NCBI GenBank assembly: GCA_026874595.1
Contig: CM049308.1
Coordinates: 11,993,501 to 12,057,500 of the forward strand
Direction of reading: 5' to 3'
Origin: Sipunculus nudus
Lineage: Eukaryota; Annelida; Sipuncula; Golfingiida; Sipunculidae
Length of the DNA stretch: 64,000 bases
In this document: one piece after another, positions 33,974 through 48,900 of the stretch
Numbering within the stretch: position 1 is the first letter of the stretch
Layout: the number at the start of each line of letters is the position of its first letter
Notes under the pieces: generated by a model
The model's database searches: none
The model's input: the letters and a program-made list of their open reading frames with translations, nothing else
Told to the model about the DNA's origin: nothing
Translations under genes and position numbers: made by a program

Positions 33974-36900
33974 GTAATATGTCGTGTTTACATGAGCGAT
34001 ATTAGGGGTATCAAAGACAAAGGAAGTGACAAGTGCAACCAGTCACCACAAGGGGTCATTCATTACTGTCACAGTTAATCTGATTAAATAAAATATTATT
34101 TTGCGCCCTGGGAATTGACCTTTTATGACATTAAGACTTTATTTTTGTCATAGCTATGGTTCCATCCTAGCAAAACGAATACCTCTTGCCAAATATGCTC
34201 CCGAGGCAGCAGAAATCTTGGGCTTCTAAAGTAGCAACTGATTTTCATGCTGCCTGCTTTGACCGTTTATGATACATTTAGACACCAGATAGTTCGTTGT
34301 CTACTGAAAAAACATGTGTATGATGTGATAAGCAGCCAACCAGATGCCAATTAACAAACACTCGACAGGCATCCTGGCTCCGCCCATAGCTGCGCTTGAA
34401 GCACCGCTTGATGACAGGTTTTAGTCGAATTTATATTACTCCCTCTGCATTCTCGCATCATTGACCGATTCAATAATGACATTATGACTGTGTCAGCGTA
34501 GCCATGTATCTGTTGTCTGCAGAACTGCAACCAGCCAGCGAGGTGTGCACGCAGCCTTTGTTATTACGTTTTGTTTGAATTACAGCTCACCGGCCAGGCA
34601 TCCTGTGTGCCCAAAGCCCTAAGAAAACCACGTCTGGGGCAATTCTCTCTGAGACTGTGCCCTGTTCAGACAGTTACCAGGGCGATGAGCTGTCACTCAA
34701 AATGAAATGAACATGATTGGCTCCGTGTATTCATTGCTTGGCTGTGTCTTCCAGCACAAGGTCTCATCTGATTGGACAAAAATACAGTGCTCCCCTCTGG
34801 TTTAGCAATTCAGGATACGAGGTCATAACAAACAGCGCATTAGGTATAGGTAGTAGGCCTGTAGGTAAAGCACTGTGTAAAGAGGGTACTTGCCAACCAG
34901 CCCTACGTGGAAGGCTGAACCACATATGATGCCTGGTATCCATGTTTAAGGGTTGTCGTGGTCACAAATGACATTCTTAACACAAGTAACATTCATACAA
35001 AGTCGTGGACGAGGGAACCAATGATTTATCTGCAGGCACCCGCAAAAACTAGAAAGGGAATGACTGCAAAACTAGTTTTATTTGGTGCTTATAAGTGTGT
35101 TATTTTTTTTAACCTTCCCTTCCTAGCAGATATCATTTTACAATTGATTTAGTTCTTGGAAAAAATGAGAATTCCTGTTATTCCCAGGAAAAATCGGAAT
35201 TCTCATTTCTCCCTAGGAAAAAAAAATTATCAAGAGATATAATGAATTTTGATGAAATTGATTCTTCTAAGGAAGAAATTGGAATTCCCATTTAACCTAG
35301 AAGAACTGGAATTCTCATTGTTCCTTTAATGATTCTGGACCTTCCCGGATTCTCATTCTTCCCTTAACATATATATATATAGCAAATAAAGAGCTAGTTG
35401 TCTGTAACTCAACTATATAAAATCACTTGATTAAAGATGTGGCACTCAAAACACATTGGCATGCATACTTTAAAGTGTAGATTTAAAATTGTGTTTGCAG
35501 GTTTTCATTTGGAGCAGTTATTAAATACAATAAATCATATGAAAATGAATCATATAAATATTATGAATATGCATTTATAGATAAATAGGGGGTGTTTCTT
35601 TTACTTCTTCTTCTCACATTTTATATCCATACTATTAGGCATATGGCAGAGTTAAACAAAAATTAATACTGGAGTAAATTTAAACCCTGGCAATTTGGTC
35701 AATTTTTTCTCACACAAATAAAACACAAAACAGGAGGACCATGATTTCTAGAAACTAGTATAACATATTTCACTCATATTATTGGGCACATAACAGTGTT
35801 AAACAAAAAATTATATTAGAGTGCATTCAAATCTGGGCAATTTCTGTCAAATCCTGTGTCCAACACATCCATTAGTCCAACCCAACATAATACACATAAA
35901 AGGTGAAATATGGCTTTATTTAATATTATGAAACACACTACTCGAGTGTGCACTTCAAAACTCCCTTGAATCAACCATCAGTATATTCATGAACAGAGGA
36001 CCCATGTTAGCACTAATGGGTCTAAGTGGCGAGCTAATTGTATCCGCCAAAACAGTTTTGCGGATACTATGTTTTCAGCCCACCGCCGCCGCCGCGTAGG
36101 TTTCAGGAGAACTCCTCCGTAACCACTGGGCGGAATTTTACGAAACCCAGGATTATGTTCAGGTCACATGTGTACTGCTGCGCCCTGACTGTTTTGACCT
36201 CTGACCTTTCCTCTGCACTCTGTGTCCATTTGTGCGTCTGTTTCGAAACATAAACCCACATATCTCCTGAACCGTTCGACCGATTTGGAAAAAAAAATTG
36301 CACAAATGTAGCCCTTGGAGAGCTTTATAACATACACAAAAAATGGTGGCGCCACCTGCAACCATGTTTGCTCAGTGTCCATCTGTTCATCTGCCTTGGG
36401 TTAAAATCACTCATATCTCATAGCTCTTTATCATACCCTAAACATGGTGGCGCCACCTGCAGCCATTTTTGCACATCTTCCGTCTGTTTGTCTGCCATGG
36501 GATAAAATCACTCATGTCTCAGCAGTGGTTTGACATATCTGCCTAAAAGTTTGCAGGTTTATACATCCTGGACAGCTCTCTTTATTGTATGACGGGTGGC
36601 GCCACCTACATTCACGTTTACGCTGCAGACATCTAAGCTCATATCTTGGGAACCGTTTGACTGATTGGGCCATAATTTTGCATGTTTATAGATTTTACAC
36701 AGCTCTGTATCATACGCAGAACTGATGGCGCCACCTGCAACCATTTTTGCACAGCATCTGTCTGTTTGTCTGCCGTTGGATAAAAAATCACTCATATCTC
36801 GGCAGTGGTTTGACATATCTGCCTAAAATTCTGCAGGTTTATACATCCTGGACAGCTTTCTTGATTTTATGACAGATGGCGCCACCTACATTCTAGTTTA

Positions 36901-39900
36901 CGCTGCAGACATCCAAGCTCATATCTTGAGAACCGTTTGACCGATTGGGCCAAAGTTTTGCATGTGTATAGATCTCACATAGCTCTTTATTATATGCAAA
37001 ACTGGTGGCACCACCTGCAACCAATTTTGCACAGCGTCCATCTGTTTGTCTGCCACGGGCTAAAATCTTTCATATACATGTAGTGGTTTGACTTATCTGC
37101 CTTAAATTTTGCATATGTATACAACTTGTTCAGCTTTCTGGATTTAGTGGTAGGTGGCGCAACCTACATACACATTTCGGCTGCAGACATCCATGCTAAT
37201 ATGGAACACTTCACTCTATTTCCCCTTGCCACTCAATCCATGCCTCACTTCACCCGTTCCACTCTGATTTAGGCGGATACACGTAGTTGCTTGTTGACTA
37301 CCCGTATTCTAGTTTGCTAGATATGTCTGTTATTTTAGATAATTATCATATAAATACTGCATTATATGAAGATGTTATTTAGCCACCATAATGTCATATA
37401 CCATTTGATCTTTCAGTCACAGTAAATTATCCAGTTGAAATGGTTCAGAATTTGTTTGTTTTTCCTTTCATTATGTGTGACCCTGGTTGAGGGTTGCAGT
37501 GCAGATGATTTTCCTTTTGTAGTGTTCATGACTGAGTCTCAGTCATGATACGGCACAATGTTGAGGGGCATCATTTAGGGATGTAATTGTATCCGTCAAA
37601 ACAGAGTTTTGAGGATACTATGTTTTCAGCTGAACGCCGCCGCCGCCGCGTAGGTGTCCGGAGAACTTCTCCGTAACTGCTGGGCGGAATTTTACGAAAC
37701 CCGGGATTATGTTCCGGTCACATGTGAACTGCTGCGCCCCGATTTTGTTTTGACCTCTGACCTTTCCTCTGCGCTCTGCGTCCTTTGGGCGTCTGTTTTC
37801 ACACATAAACCCACATATCTCGGGAACCGTTTGACCGATCAGGAAAATTTTTTACACAAATGTAGCCCTTGGAGAGCTTTATAACATACACAAGAAATGG
37901 TGGCTCCACCTGCAACCATGTTTGCACAGTGTCCATCTGTTCGTCTGCCTTGGGTTAAAATCACTCATATCTCTGCAGTGACTAGACTAATTCACCTGAA
38001 ATTCGGCATGCGTAAACATCCTGGATAGCTTTTCTGATTTATGACAGGTGGCGCCACCTACATTTACGCTGCAGACATCCAAGCTCATATCTCGGGAACC
38101 GTTTTACCGATCAGGAAAATTTTTTTGCACAAATGTAGCCCTTGGAGAGCTTTATAACATACACAAAAAATGGTGGCGCCACCTGCAACCATGTTTGCAC
38201 AGTGTCCATCTGTTTGTCTGCCTTGGGTTAAAATCACTAATATCTCTGCAGTGACTTGACTAATTCCCCTGAAATTCGGCATGCGTACACATCCTGGATA
38301 GCTTTTCTGATTTTATGACAGGTGGCGCCACCTACATTCACATTTATGCTGCAGACATTCAAGCTCATATCTCAGGAACCGTTTGACCGATCAGGAAATT
38401 TTTTTTGCACAAATGTAGCCCTTGGAGAGCTTTATAACATACACAAAAAATGGTGGCACCACCTGCAACCATGTTTGCACAGTGTCCATCTGTTCATCTG
38501 CCTTGGGTTAAAATCACTCATATCTCTGCAGTGACTTGACTAATTCACCTGAAATTCGGCATGCGTACACATCCTGGATAGCTTTTCTGATTTTATGACA
38601 GGTGGCGCCACCTACATTCACGTTTACGCTGCAGACATCCAAGCTCATATCTCGGGAACCGTTTGACCGATCAGGAAAATTTTTTTGCACAAATGTAGCC
38701 CTTGGAGAGCTTTATAACATACACAAAAAATGGTGGTTCTACCTGCAACCATGTTTGCACAGTGTCCATCTGTTCGTCTGCCTTGGGTTAAAATCACTCA
38801 TATCTCTGCAGTGACTAGACTAATTCACCTGAAATTCGGCATGCGTAAACATGCTGGATAGCTTTTCTGATTTTATGACAGGTGGCGCCACCTACATTCA
38901 TGTTTACACTGCAGACATCCAAGCTCATATCTCGGGAACCGTTTGACCGATTGGGCCAAAATTTTGCATGTGTATAGATCTCATATAGCTCTTCATCATA
39001 TGCAAAACTGGTGGCGCCACCTACAGCCAATTTTGCACAGCTCCTGTCTGTTTGTCTGCCATGGGATAAAATCACTCATATCTGGGCAGTGGTTTGACAT
39101 ATCTGCCTAAAATTTTTCAGGTTTATACATCCCCGACAGCTCTCTTGATTTTATGACAGGTGGCGCCACCTGCCTTCTAGTTTATGCAGCAGACATCCAA
39201 GCTCATATCTTGGGGACCGTTTGACTGATTGGGCCAAAGTTTTGCATGTGTATAGTTCTCACATAGCTCTTTATCATATGCAAAACTGGTGGCGTCACCT
39301 GCAACTATTTTTGCTCAGCGTCCATCTGTTTGTCTGCCACGGGCTAAAATCACTCATATACATGTAGTGGTTTGACTTATCTGCCTTAAATTTTGCATAT
39401 GTATACAACTGGGCTGGCTTTCTGGATTTTGTGGTATGGGGGCAACCTACATACACAATTTGGCTGCAGACATCCATGCTAATATGCAACACTCAATTTT
39501 CCCTTGCCACTCAATCCATGCCTCACTTCACCCGTTCCACTCTGATTTAGGCGGATACATGTAGTCGCTTGTCGACTACCCGTATTCTAGTTTTTAAATG
39601 GGGCCTTTTTGTGATGCATCACAGTATCACAACTTATTTTTGATAAAAGTGCAATATAAGTGACCTGACTCAAACTCATCTGGTGCCTGTGACGGTACCT
39701 TATTTCTGGCCCAAAGAATTTAGATGTCCCTAAGTACTCCTCACATGCTTTCAACTTAAAGTCTTTAGAAAACACATGGTCAGTTCCTTACTCGTCAATA
39801 CATACAAGTCATTTCAACTAACCATGGCCTATCTTACCTTTTCCTCACAGATTTTATCTACACTTGCCATTATTTTAGGTTTATTCCTTCAAGTTCAACT

Positions 39901-42900
39901 TCAGCTTAGCACCGTTACCCATGGATCCATTGTTTTAACATGTTTTTGACTGTAAGAAACCCGACCCTGCTACACATATATTATATTGAACATCACATAA
40001 ATTTATTGTCTTTCAGGGCCACCAGCTGGGGGTTCCTCAGGGGGTGGAGACATCTCTCTGACATTAGAAGAAACTAAGTAAGTATATTATTATCTTCAGA
40101 AGGACCTGAAGATGTACTTCTCAGTCATGTTGACAGTTTAGTGTTAAGTGTCACAGGATTTATTAGTCCTCAAGCAAATGTCTCATCTTAGATAATTCTA
40201 ATTCGGTAACTTTCCTGGATAAGGATGAGTATTTAGGTAAAATGCAAAAATACAATTTTCTTATATTCATGTATGAAACATCTTCAATTCAGTAAATTAA
40301 TTTGTGCTACACAATTTAACCTTTTTTCAAAAATATTTGATTGAATAATTTAAGAATAAAGTGTCTGTCAGTGGTCAGCATATCATTGTGGCATAGACTG
40401 GTATACAGGAACTACCTACCACATGAAAAGTTATCACATGTCAGTTAAGTTAATTTTCTTTTCAGTCGACTGAGGGCCAAGTTGGGATTGAAACCACTGG
40501 AAATCAATGCAGAATCATCAAAAGGTATGTATAGGTCTTTTTATTATACACCCTTCTGTGATGAGATGTGTAATGGTATACCCATGTTCGTCTGTCCATC
40601 TGTTAAAGGGGCCCAATCACCTATCTAACCTTTATAAACTAAAGGTAATCCCTTGGAGCTTTAATGAAATAAGGCCAGATATCACCACACACAGGCTGCT
40701 TGTTTTGTTTATATCAACGTGTCTATAATATGTTTGGGCCTTCGAGTATAATCAAAACAAATTTAACAAAGGCATCTAGCAGCAAGTCAGATAAGCCAGA
40801 GCTTTACAAATGGCGTTTTACAACAAGTAACCTTCCTTCCTCTGTATATATGCAACCTACCACCTTAGGTTACATGTCTTTCCTGTTTGTCAATATTGCT
40901 GTGTTTTCAAACATGTTGTTGATAAACAAGTTCATACATCCTTTTAAAGGCATTTTAAGAATTTTTCACAACCAAAATTACCCTCAGATCATTAATATAT
41001 ACACAGGAAGCCAGAAATCACATAAATTCTTTTTCAAAAGGTAGGTGAATGGGCACCTTTAACATTTAGTTTCCCCACAATAAGTTACCTTTTTTAGCTC
41101 AGCTGACTATAAGTCATCTGAGCTATAGTCGTGGTCCATTGTCCGTCGTCCGTCCGTCTGTCCGTCCGTCCGTAGATGTGGCACGTTTTGAAACCGTAAG
41201 ACCTAGGAATCCGAAATTCAGCATAATGTTAGATGTCCCCAAGATCTCCTACCAAGCCGAAAACTGGGTCTTTGCGTTTTCATTCCTTTGAGAAATTAAG
41301 GAAATATCTCAATTTTTTATTAAAAACCTATTTTCACACTTCAGGACTGCCTAATATCAAAACCACTCATCTGTTTTTCCTCATATTTCCTATAAATAAT
41401 CCTCTATATAATTCCTATGTACATGCCAGAAATTATGTCTGTATTATATAATTTAAAAAAGTTATGGGCCCAAACATAATGCATTTTGTAAATAATCAGG
41501 AAAGAAATTTTATCACTTAACACAAAACTTGTTAAAGCTAAGCACTTTTTTTTTCCAGTAATATTACTTTCATTAATCAAAATTAAATTGTATACCCAAA
41601 ATTAGATCAAAATCTTTTAAATTTTTTAAAATATTAGCAAAAATAAAAAATTGGTACCTTAAATTTTGCCCAACTTTGACCATGGCACATGTTTTTCCTT
41701 TAACTGCTGTGGATTTAATTTTCAAAGCATGTTTTTGTTAGCATTTCAACTGTTAACACCCAAAATTTGAAACCAGTTGATCAAAAACTGTAGATTTTAT
41801 TCAAGTTTTCAAGCACCATGTCACATATTGCTAGTGTTATGCAGTTTGCTAGAGCTCAGCTCCCCAGCTTCAGCTCTAAGTTCCTTAAATTTGGCATACA
41901 GTTAGATTTCTCCAAAATCCCCTACCATGCCAAGAATTTGGTTACTAGGACTTCATTCCTTTGAGATATTAATGAAAAACTAAATTTTTCCATTAAAAAC
42001 CCATTGTTACACTTTAAGACTGCCTAATATCAAAACCACTGATCTGACTTTGATCATATATATTATACATATTTTTCTATACATTCGCTATGCACATGCC
42101 AGAAATGATGTCAGTATTGCGTATTTTTTTTTAAGTTATGGGCCCAAACATAATGCACTTAAAAATCAAGAAATATATTTACTCACCTAAGATGAGAATT
42201 GCTGAAGCTTGAGACTTTTTGTCAGGAATATAACTTTATTTAATCAAGATTCGATTGTTTACCCAAAATTAGATCTGAATTTTGCAAATTTTTCAAGTTA
42301 TTAGCTTAAATAAAAAATCAGTACCCTAAATTTTGTCCAACTTTGGCAATAGCACTTTTTTTTCTGTAAGCACTGTTGATTTAATTTTCACAGCATATAT
42401 ACATAAGGATTTAATGTTTGTAAATCTGAAATTTCAAAGGATTTGATTGAAAAGAGTAGCTTTTATTCAAGTTTTCATACACCATGTCAAGTGTTGTTTA
42501 CATCTAGCCCACCTAGTAATAAAGCCTTCAGTTGCATTATGTAACCCACCCCAGGCAGCTTGTCTTGGCTCAGCTGGGCCACTACTAGCAGGCTTCCCCT
42601 CTGCCCTGCACACCCCCCCTAGATGATGCATTAACTAGATGAATGTTATAATTTTCTGTATTTCATTTTATTCTTGGCTATGCTACATTATAGATTTTGT
42701 ATTTACCACCAGGGTAACAATGATAAAAGTGCACATTTAATTGTGTCCACAAAGTGGTGTATTGCTATGAAAGTGTGGATGTTCATCAGACAAGTAATTC
42801 CTTCCTTGAGAAGAGAAAACTTCACCAGGTGTGAAATTGACTATTATTTCCAGGAATAAATTAAAGCTTAGATTGTAATTAGCTGAATGATATTGTTTGT

Positions 42901-45900
42901 CACTCATTCAACCAACAGTGTGTATACTTTATTTGAAAAGATGTTTTTATTTTACCAAATTTACAGAATCTTATTTTATTTTGGTGAATAAGATTAAGCA
43001 TGTACTGAAAACTCCAATGTGCAAAACTTTAGTGTGATTCAAGGAATAATCTTGTAGATGCCATGTTGTGGCATTATTTTCTTTTAAATTCAGTTTAAAA
43101 ATTTGTGATTTAAAAATAATAAAAATATATGTGTATGCATAATATGACCCAATAATATGAGCTACACTCTGGATGTATAATGATTGCAACTAAGAATTCT
43201 AATATTTTAACTTATATTTTCAGTGTTTTTTTAATAAAAATTTATAAAACTTGTAAAATCTTTTAAATTTTTTTAAAATATTAATAAAAATAAAAAATTG
43301 GTACCTTAAATTTTGCTCAACTTTGACCATGGCACGTTTTTTTCCTGTAAGTACTGTGGATTTAATTTTCACAGCATGTTTTTGTTAGCATTCCAACTGT
43401 TAACACCAAAAATTTGAAACCAGTTGATCAAAAACTGTAGATTTTACTCAAGTTTTCAAGCACCATGTAACATATTGTTTCATCAAGCTAGTGTTATGCA
43501 GTTTGCAAGAGCTCAGCTCCCCAGCTTCAGCTCTAAGTTCCTTAAATTCGGCATACAGTTAGATGTCTCCAAAATCCCCTACCATGCCAAGAATTTGGTC
43601 ACTAGGACTTAATACCTTCGAGATATTAATGAAAAACTTCATTTTTCCATTAAAAACCCATTGTTACACTTCAAGACTGCCTAATATCAAAACCACTGAT
43701 CTGACTTTAATCATAAATAATATACATATTTTTCATTCTCTATTCACATGCCAGAATGATGTCAGTATTGCGTAATTGTTTTAAGTTATGGGCCCAAACA
43801 TAATGCACTTTGTAAAAAATCAAGATTCAATTGAATACCCAAAATTAGTTCTGAATTTTTCAAATTTTATAAGTTATTAGTATAAATATAAAATTAGTAC
43901 CTTATATTTTGCCAAACTGTGACCATGGCACGTTTGTTTCCCGTGAGCACTGTTGATATAATTTTCATATCATGCACACATAAAGATTTCAGCTTTTTAG
44001 TTTAGAAAGCTGAAAGAAATTGGCCAAAAATTGTAGCTTTTATTAATGTTTTTTATGAGACCCTGTCAGACTTTGGCTCTCTCCAGCCCCTCTTGAGTCA
44101 CCTGTATGTTGACCTTGTTGACCTTTCATCAAATTATGCACGCTTGAGGCGAGAATCCAGGCAGCTTATGGCCAGCCACAGTTGATCCAGGTGTCCAACC
44201 CAACTCATCTAGTAGTTTTATCCAACAACATAACAATAAACAGTAAATTAATAAATTTTTATTGGTGTTTAATAACAAATTAAAGAAAAATAGAAAAGGA
44301 ATTTGTTAGTTTATAATAACAGGAAATTAACTTGCAGTTACTGATGATATAAGAATCTTGTATCGATGGGTAGAATGTCACATATTCCAAACAACACCAT
44401 GCAGTCACCTATGGCACTTTTCAGTTCAATTTTAATGATAAAGAAGTAAATCATATTATTCATTACTAATCATTAGGGATTATATGAAGGAAATTAATGA
44501 TAGACAAAGATGCAGTTGATAATATTAATCTAGATTCCTACTGTGTCTAGTGTGTACATTGATGTGAAATGAGTCCAAAATGAATTTTTTACAGTTATTT
44601 TTTAATATAAATAAAAGCCATAAAACCAGGTACTTATGATCATTGTATCGCCAGACATAGTCTGGAGATACTATGGTTTAGGCACGGTTGCGCCGCCGCA
44701 GAGATTTCTTTTGGACACAATAACTCAAAAAATATTTCAAGGATCTTTTTCAAACTTGACACATTTATAGATATAGGTGAGAGGACGAAGCCTATTTAAA
44801 ATGTGGTCATGACCTCAACTAGGAGAGTGACCTTGACCTTGAATAGATCCATTTTTGGGGAAAATCACACAAATTCTTAAATATCTCAAGAAATCTTTCA
44901 TGGATTTATCCAAAAATCAAGTTGGACAAAGATCTTGGATAGTGATGTCATGAACCGGAAACTAGTGGTGCCACCTAGTATCCTTTTCTTGTTTTTGTGC
45001 CGTTTAATACCCCCATCATTGCCACTTGACAGTACTTTTAGCATCACAAGTCAAAAACTGATTGACAGATTTCTTTAATATTATGCATGTACATAGGTAT
45101 GGGTTATGGGATGATGTATATTAAAATTGGGGTCATGACCTTTCCTTTGAGAGTGGCTTTGACCTTGAATATTACCATATATGGTGAAAATCACATAAAA
45201 TCATGAATATCTTTAAAAGGGACGCATGGATTGGTCCAAAAATCAAGTTGACGGAAGATCTTGGATAGTTTTGTCTTTTGCAGAAGATAGGTGGCGCCAC
45301 CTGTTGTCCTTTTCTTGTTTTTTGCGCCTTTGAATACCCCATCATTGCCACTTGACAGTATATACTGTGAGCATTATAAGTCAAACAGTAATGGACAGAT
45401 TTCTTTCATGTTATGCATGTATATAGATATAGTTTATGGAATAAGGTATATTTAATTTTAAATTTAATTTTAAAATTTAATTTAATTTAAATTATTTTTT
45501 TTAAATTTATTTTTTTTTCAAATGTTGGATATTTTGGAATGCAGTTTATTGATTTAGGGTCATGACCGTGACTATGAGAGTGACCTTGACCTTGAATATT
45601 CCCATATTTGGTGAAAAACATAAAATTATGAATATCTTAAAAAGGGCCACTTGACAGTACTGTGAGCATTATAAGTCAAAAACCCTTTGATCAATTGTCC
45701 TTCCCAATCCAAAATATTCCTATATTTTGTACAAATGTTTCTCACATTCATTGCTAAAATACAAAGACATCACATTATATCAACAAAATACCACAAAACC
45801 TCATTTGTCTGGCGATACTATGGCACCAGCGGTGCCAAGAAATGTCTAGTTATTTAAATGTGTGAATTTTGTATATTCTGGATTCTCAACATCATTGTTT

Positions 45901-48900
45901 GGTGAAAACTGAATAAATACCAGACATGGTGCGAATACTTTGTAATTGTATTTAAATACGAATATGATTATGTACTCCATTATAAAATTTCTTGCATAAA
46001 GAATGGGAATTCAGGTAAAAATGAAAGTATATGAATACTGGTGCAAATACTTTCAAAATGTATTCATGAATGCATTCATGAATATATTCTTTAATATTAT
46101 TTTAATAATCATATCAGTTATATTTCATTAAAAAAAATCATATGATTCTCTTATTATTTTTAATAAAAATTATATTTGGGACAATATTTGTAATTTTTTT
46201 TAATAAATAGTTAAACTCCTATATTATATGTTCTGCTTATAAGTTATATGGCCAAGTCAAAATCTGTGTGACAATAGTACTCCATTTGTTAATAAAATAA
46301 ATGAAATCAATCCTCTTCCCTGTCTCCAAAGGTACTATCAAAATCATACATAAGCTAAACAACAACAACTCATAATACAGCTTATATTTATTACCACACA
46401 AAACCAGCATGTGCCTCATTTCTAAATAATATTTTTTTATCATATATAACAGCTGAGCGTCGTGACCCATAGGTCCCTTGTTTATGGATTTTCATGAAAC
46501 TCACCATGACTTCTAACCAATAGATTATCTCACCCAAGTTTGATTATTGGCATAATCTGTGCATATCTAATGAGGTCAGAGGTCACCAGGCTACTTTGTG
46601 GTGTCGCTATGCTAACATACAAGGAATATGATGCATTTTGATGAAACTCAACAGAAATATTAACCAGTATAAAATTTTGCCTAATATCCTCTACCAGCAA
46701 AATCCATGCATATTTTATGAGGACAGAGGTCATCAGACCATGATGGCATAGTAATGACTTGGATTTTCATGAAATTCATTATGAATATTTACCAATACAG
46801 TTTTCCATCATATTCTCAGCAAAACTTTTGCTTTTTTAATGAGATCAGAGGTCTCCAGACCTTGCTGGCGTCATAATGACTTAGCAATAATCCAGTGGAT
46901 TTTCATGAAATTCATTACCAATTTTTACCAATATAGTTTTCACTTAATTAAATTCTCAGCAAAACTTGTGCATATAAATTGTTATTTAATGAGGGACAGA
47001 GATGACAAGACACAACCAGGGTTTGCACTTGACCTGGGTAAAACCGATTTTACCCAACCCACTGGGTGAAACCTGGGTTAAAAATATTTTACCCAGGTTT
47101 ACTCACATTATAACCAGGGTTATGCCCAGATTTTTACGGAAGCTTTTCCCATGTTTATTTGCGTTTATCTAGCATAGCCAAGGCTAAGTTTCTGTGTGCT
47201 TGGTCATCAGAAGTTATACTCACATTTTGTGAATATAGGTAGCAAACCAAGTGTCTCTAACCACATCAACCCTGTCTTAAAGAAGCCATTTACCACTCAC
47301 AGTTTTATAGGGCTGTATCAGTATACTGATATATCGATACATATCATAGGAATCCCGGGTAATACCTGGGTAAAACCTATATTACCCAGCCCAGGTTTTC
47401 TCCAGAGAAAACACTGGTTATACCCAAGTGCTGGGTACAACCTGTGAACCCTGGACATGAAAGGGATATTAGGCACCCTTGCAGTGCTCGTGTCTAATGT
47501 TAAATTTTTATTTCAGCCGGGTTATTATTTGTCAGTATTACCAGGGAGTGATATGAAGTGAGCTTACAGAAATGTTTTGATATGGTGAATAGGACTAAAT
47601 CATTAAAGATCTTTTTCAGATGATGATAAAAATCCTGTTGAGACTGTTAGTACTAACAATGTCTTGCTAGTCAGCTGAAGTCCATGACCTATAGGTGACT
47701 TGTTTTATGTTTAAATGGACTGCAGTAACTTGTTTATTGAGAAAACAAGAAGAACATTTTTCAAGGCACCTGTCTATAATTTATTGACAATACATGGTTT
47801 CAGATGGCACAGCCAGTAAAGATGAGGATGTGCATGTACCAGCTGTCAATCTCCGGCAAATCAAAGAGTCACAGGTCCTCAAGGAAAAACTGGCTGCGGC
47901 CAAAGAAAGACGGAAAATCCAGGAAAAACTCAGGTCAGGATTTTCAGGCATCAATTCACAATGCTTTGTCCATGGCCGAAACTGTATGTTATTTTTGTTG
48001 CTAAAAGACCAGTTGCAGGTAAAATTTCAAGATACTGTGTTGAATTTTGGTTTGCCTTTCTTTTTCTGTCCCAGACAACAAAGTGTTGAAGAAATATCAG
48101 AAAAATAGCTCACTAAGTATCTGGATTTGCTGGTGTAATTATATCACCACAACTCCTTTATGTTTATCTATAAAGATTGCTGTGAATAATGTGTTCGTGA
48201 AAGTAGTCAAATTCTAAGAAAATATTAAAAGCACATTTCAACGTTTTATGAATAAATGATGTTTGTTCGATTAGAGTTTCATTGTAAAGTTTAAGTATGT
48301 GTTATATCCAAGGCTACCACCATCAAACACTCATATCAGATTTGCTGTTGTCAGACTCTGTTAATATTGGGATGCTGTTAACAGCCTGTGTGTCACAGCT
48401 TTAATATCCACTTGCAGTAAAGTGAAGACATTAGGTGACAGTGATGAAGAAGAGAGTGTTGTAGCATGGGTCAAACGATCTCGTCATCAGCAGCAAGAGA
48501 GGGAAATGGCTGCAAAACGGGTGAGCTACCAGTGTCACACCTCCTCTGTGTGAACCTACAGGTTCTTGTGTATCACTCTGAAATGCTGTGTGACACTCTC
48601 AACTCATGCAAGCACACAAAAATCAGTGAGACATAGGATTGAGTGCACACCACTTTATTCTTGTAGACACTCAAGGTTTACAGATATGCAGGACACTGAG
48701 TGAATGACACACCAATGAACCTACTGGTTTGATCTCTGTCATACAGCTGAACATCAGACTAAATAGTCAAATGTCCACTGCCCACAGTGAAGACTTTGCA
48801 AAAGTCTTTCTCTCATAACTGTCTCCTCATAACTTAATTAACAATAGCATAAGGCCGTAATGCACGTACTGTCTTAATTCTGAGCTAAATTTCCAGCCCT

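Larger units (their letters stand above)
33974..40016 (+). other. SART1 intron 1
   Basis: 6.0 kb. It includes a segment (34420-34780) related to the fold-back element at 51.3 kb, a GAATTC-rich repeat zone (35155-35370) and two CTAG-type elements (36039-37312 and 37588-39590). A palindrome GACCCAT...ATGGGTC at 36000-36022 may be the leftover end of another element. No gene. Confidence 0.65.
40540..47490 (+). mobile_element. Family H element broken by later insertions
   Basis: The 5' part (40540-40602) reads TTATACACCC...GTAATGGTATACCC...GTCTGTCCATCTGTTAA, like 62010-62085. It resumes at 41063-41093 and again at 46483 with TGGATTTTCATGAAACTCACC, continues the ~110-bp units to 47017, and ends at 47455-47490 with GGCACC...GTGCTCGTGT-like 3' text. 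Fitting the pieces together reproduces the order of the intact copy at 62010-62541. Confidence 0.75.
40525..47803 (+). other. SART1 intron 3, filled by a nest of mobile elements
   Basis: 7.3 kb, of which about 6.95 kb (40540-47490) belongs to one family H element and the insertions inside it (entries below). Only short unique stretches remain at both ends. Confidence 0.8.

Noticed and set aside
38048-38814. Repeated ~70-codon frames (MAPPTFT...)
   Set aside because: They recur with the 280-bp units of element B and are non-coding repeats.
40700-41044. 114-codon frame inside the piggyBac-like MITE
   Set aside because: No resemblance to a transposase; the MITE is too short to code for one.
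47934-48108. SART1 exon 4 reading through to a stop at 48106
   Set aside because: The GTCAGG donor at 47934 gives the phase needed for exon 5 and restores the conserved protein; the read-through part is not SART1-like.
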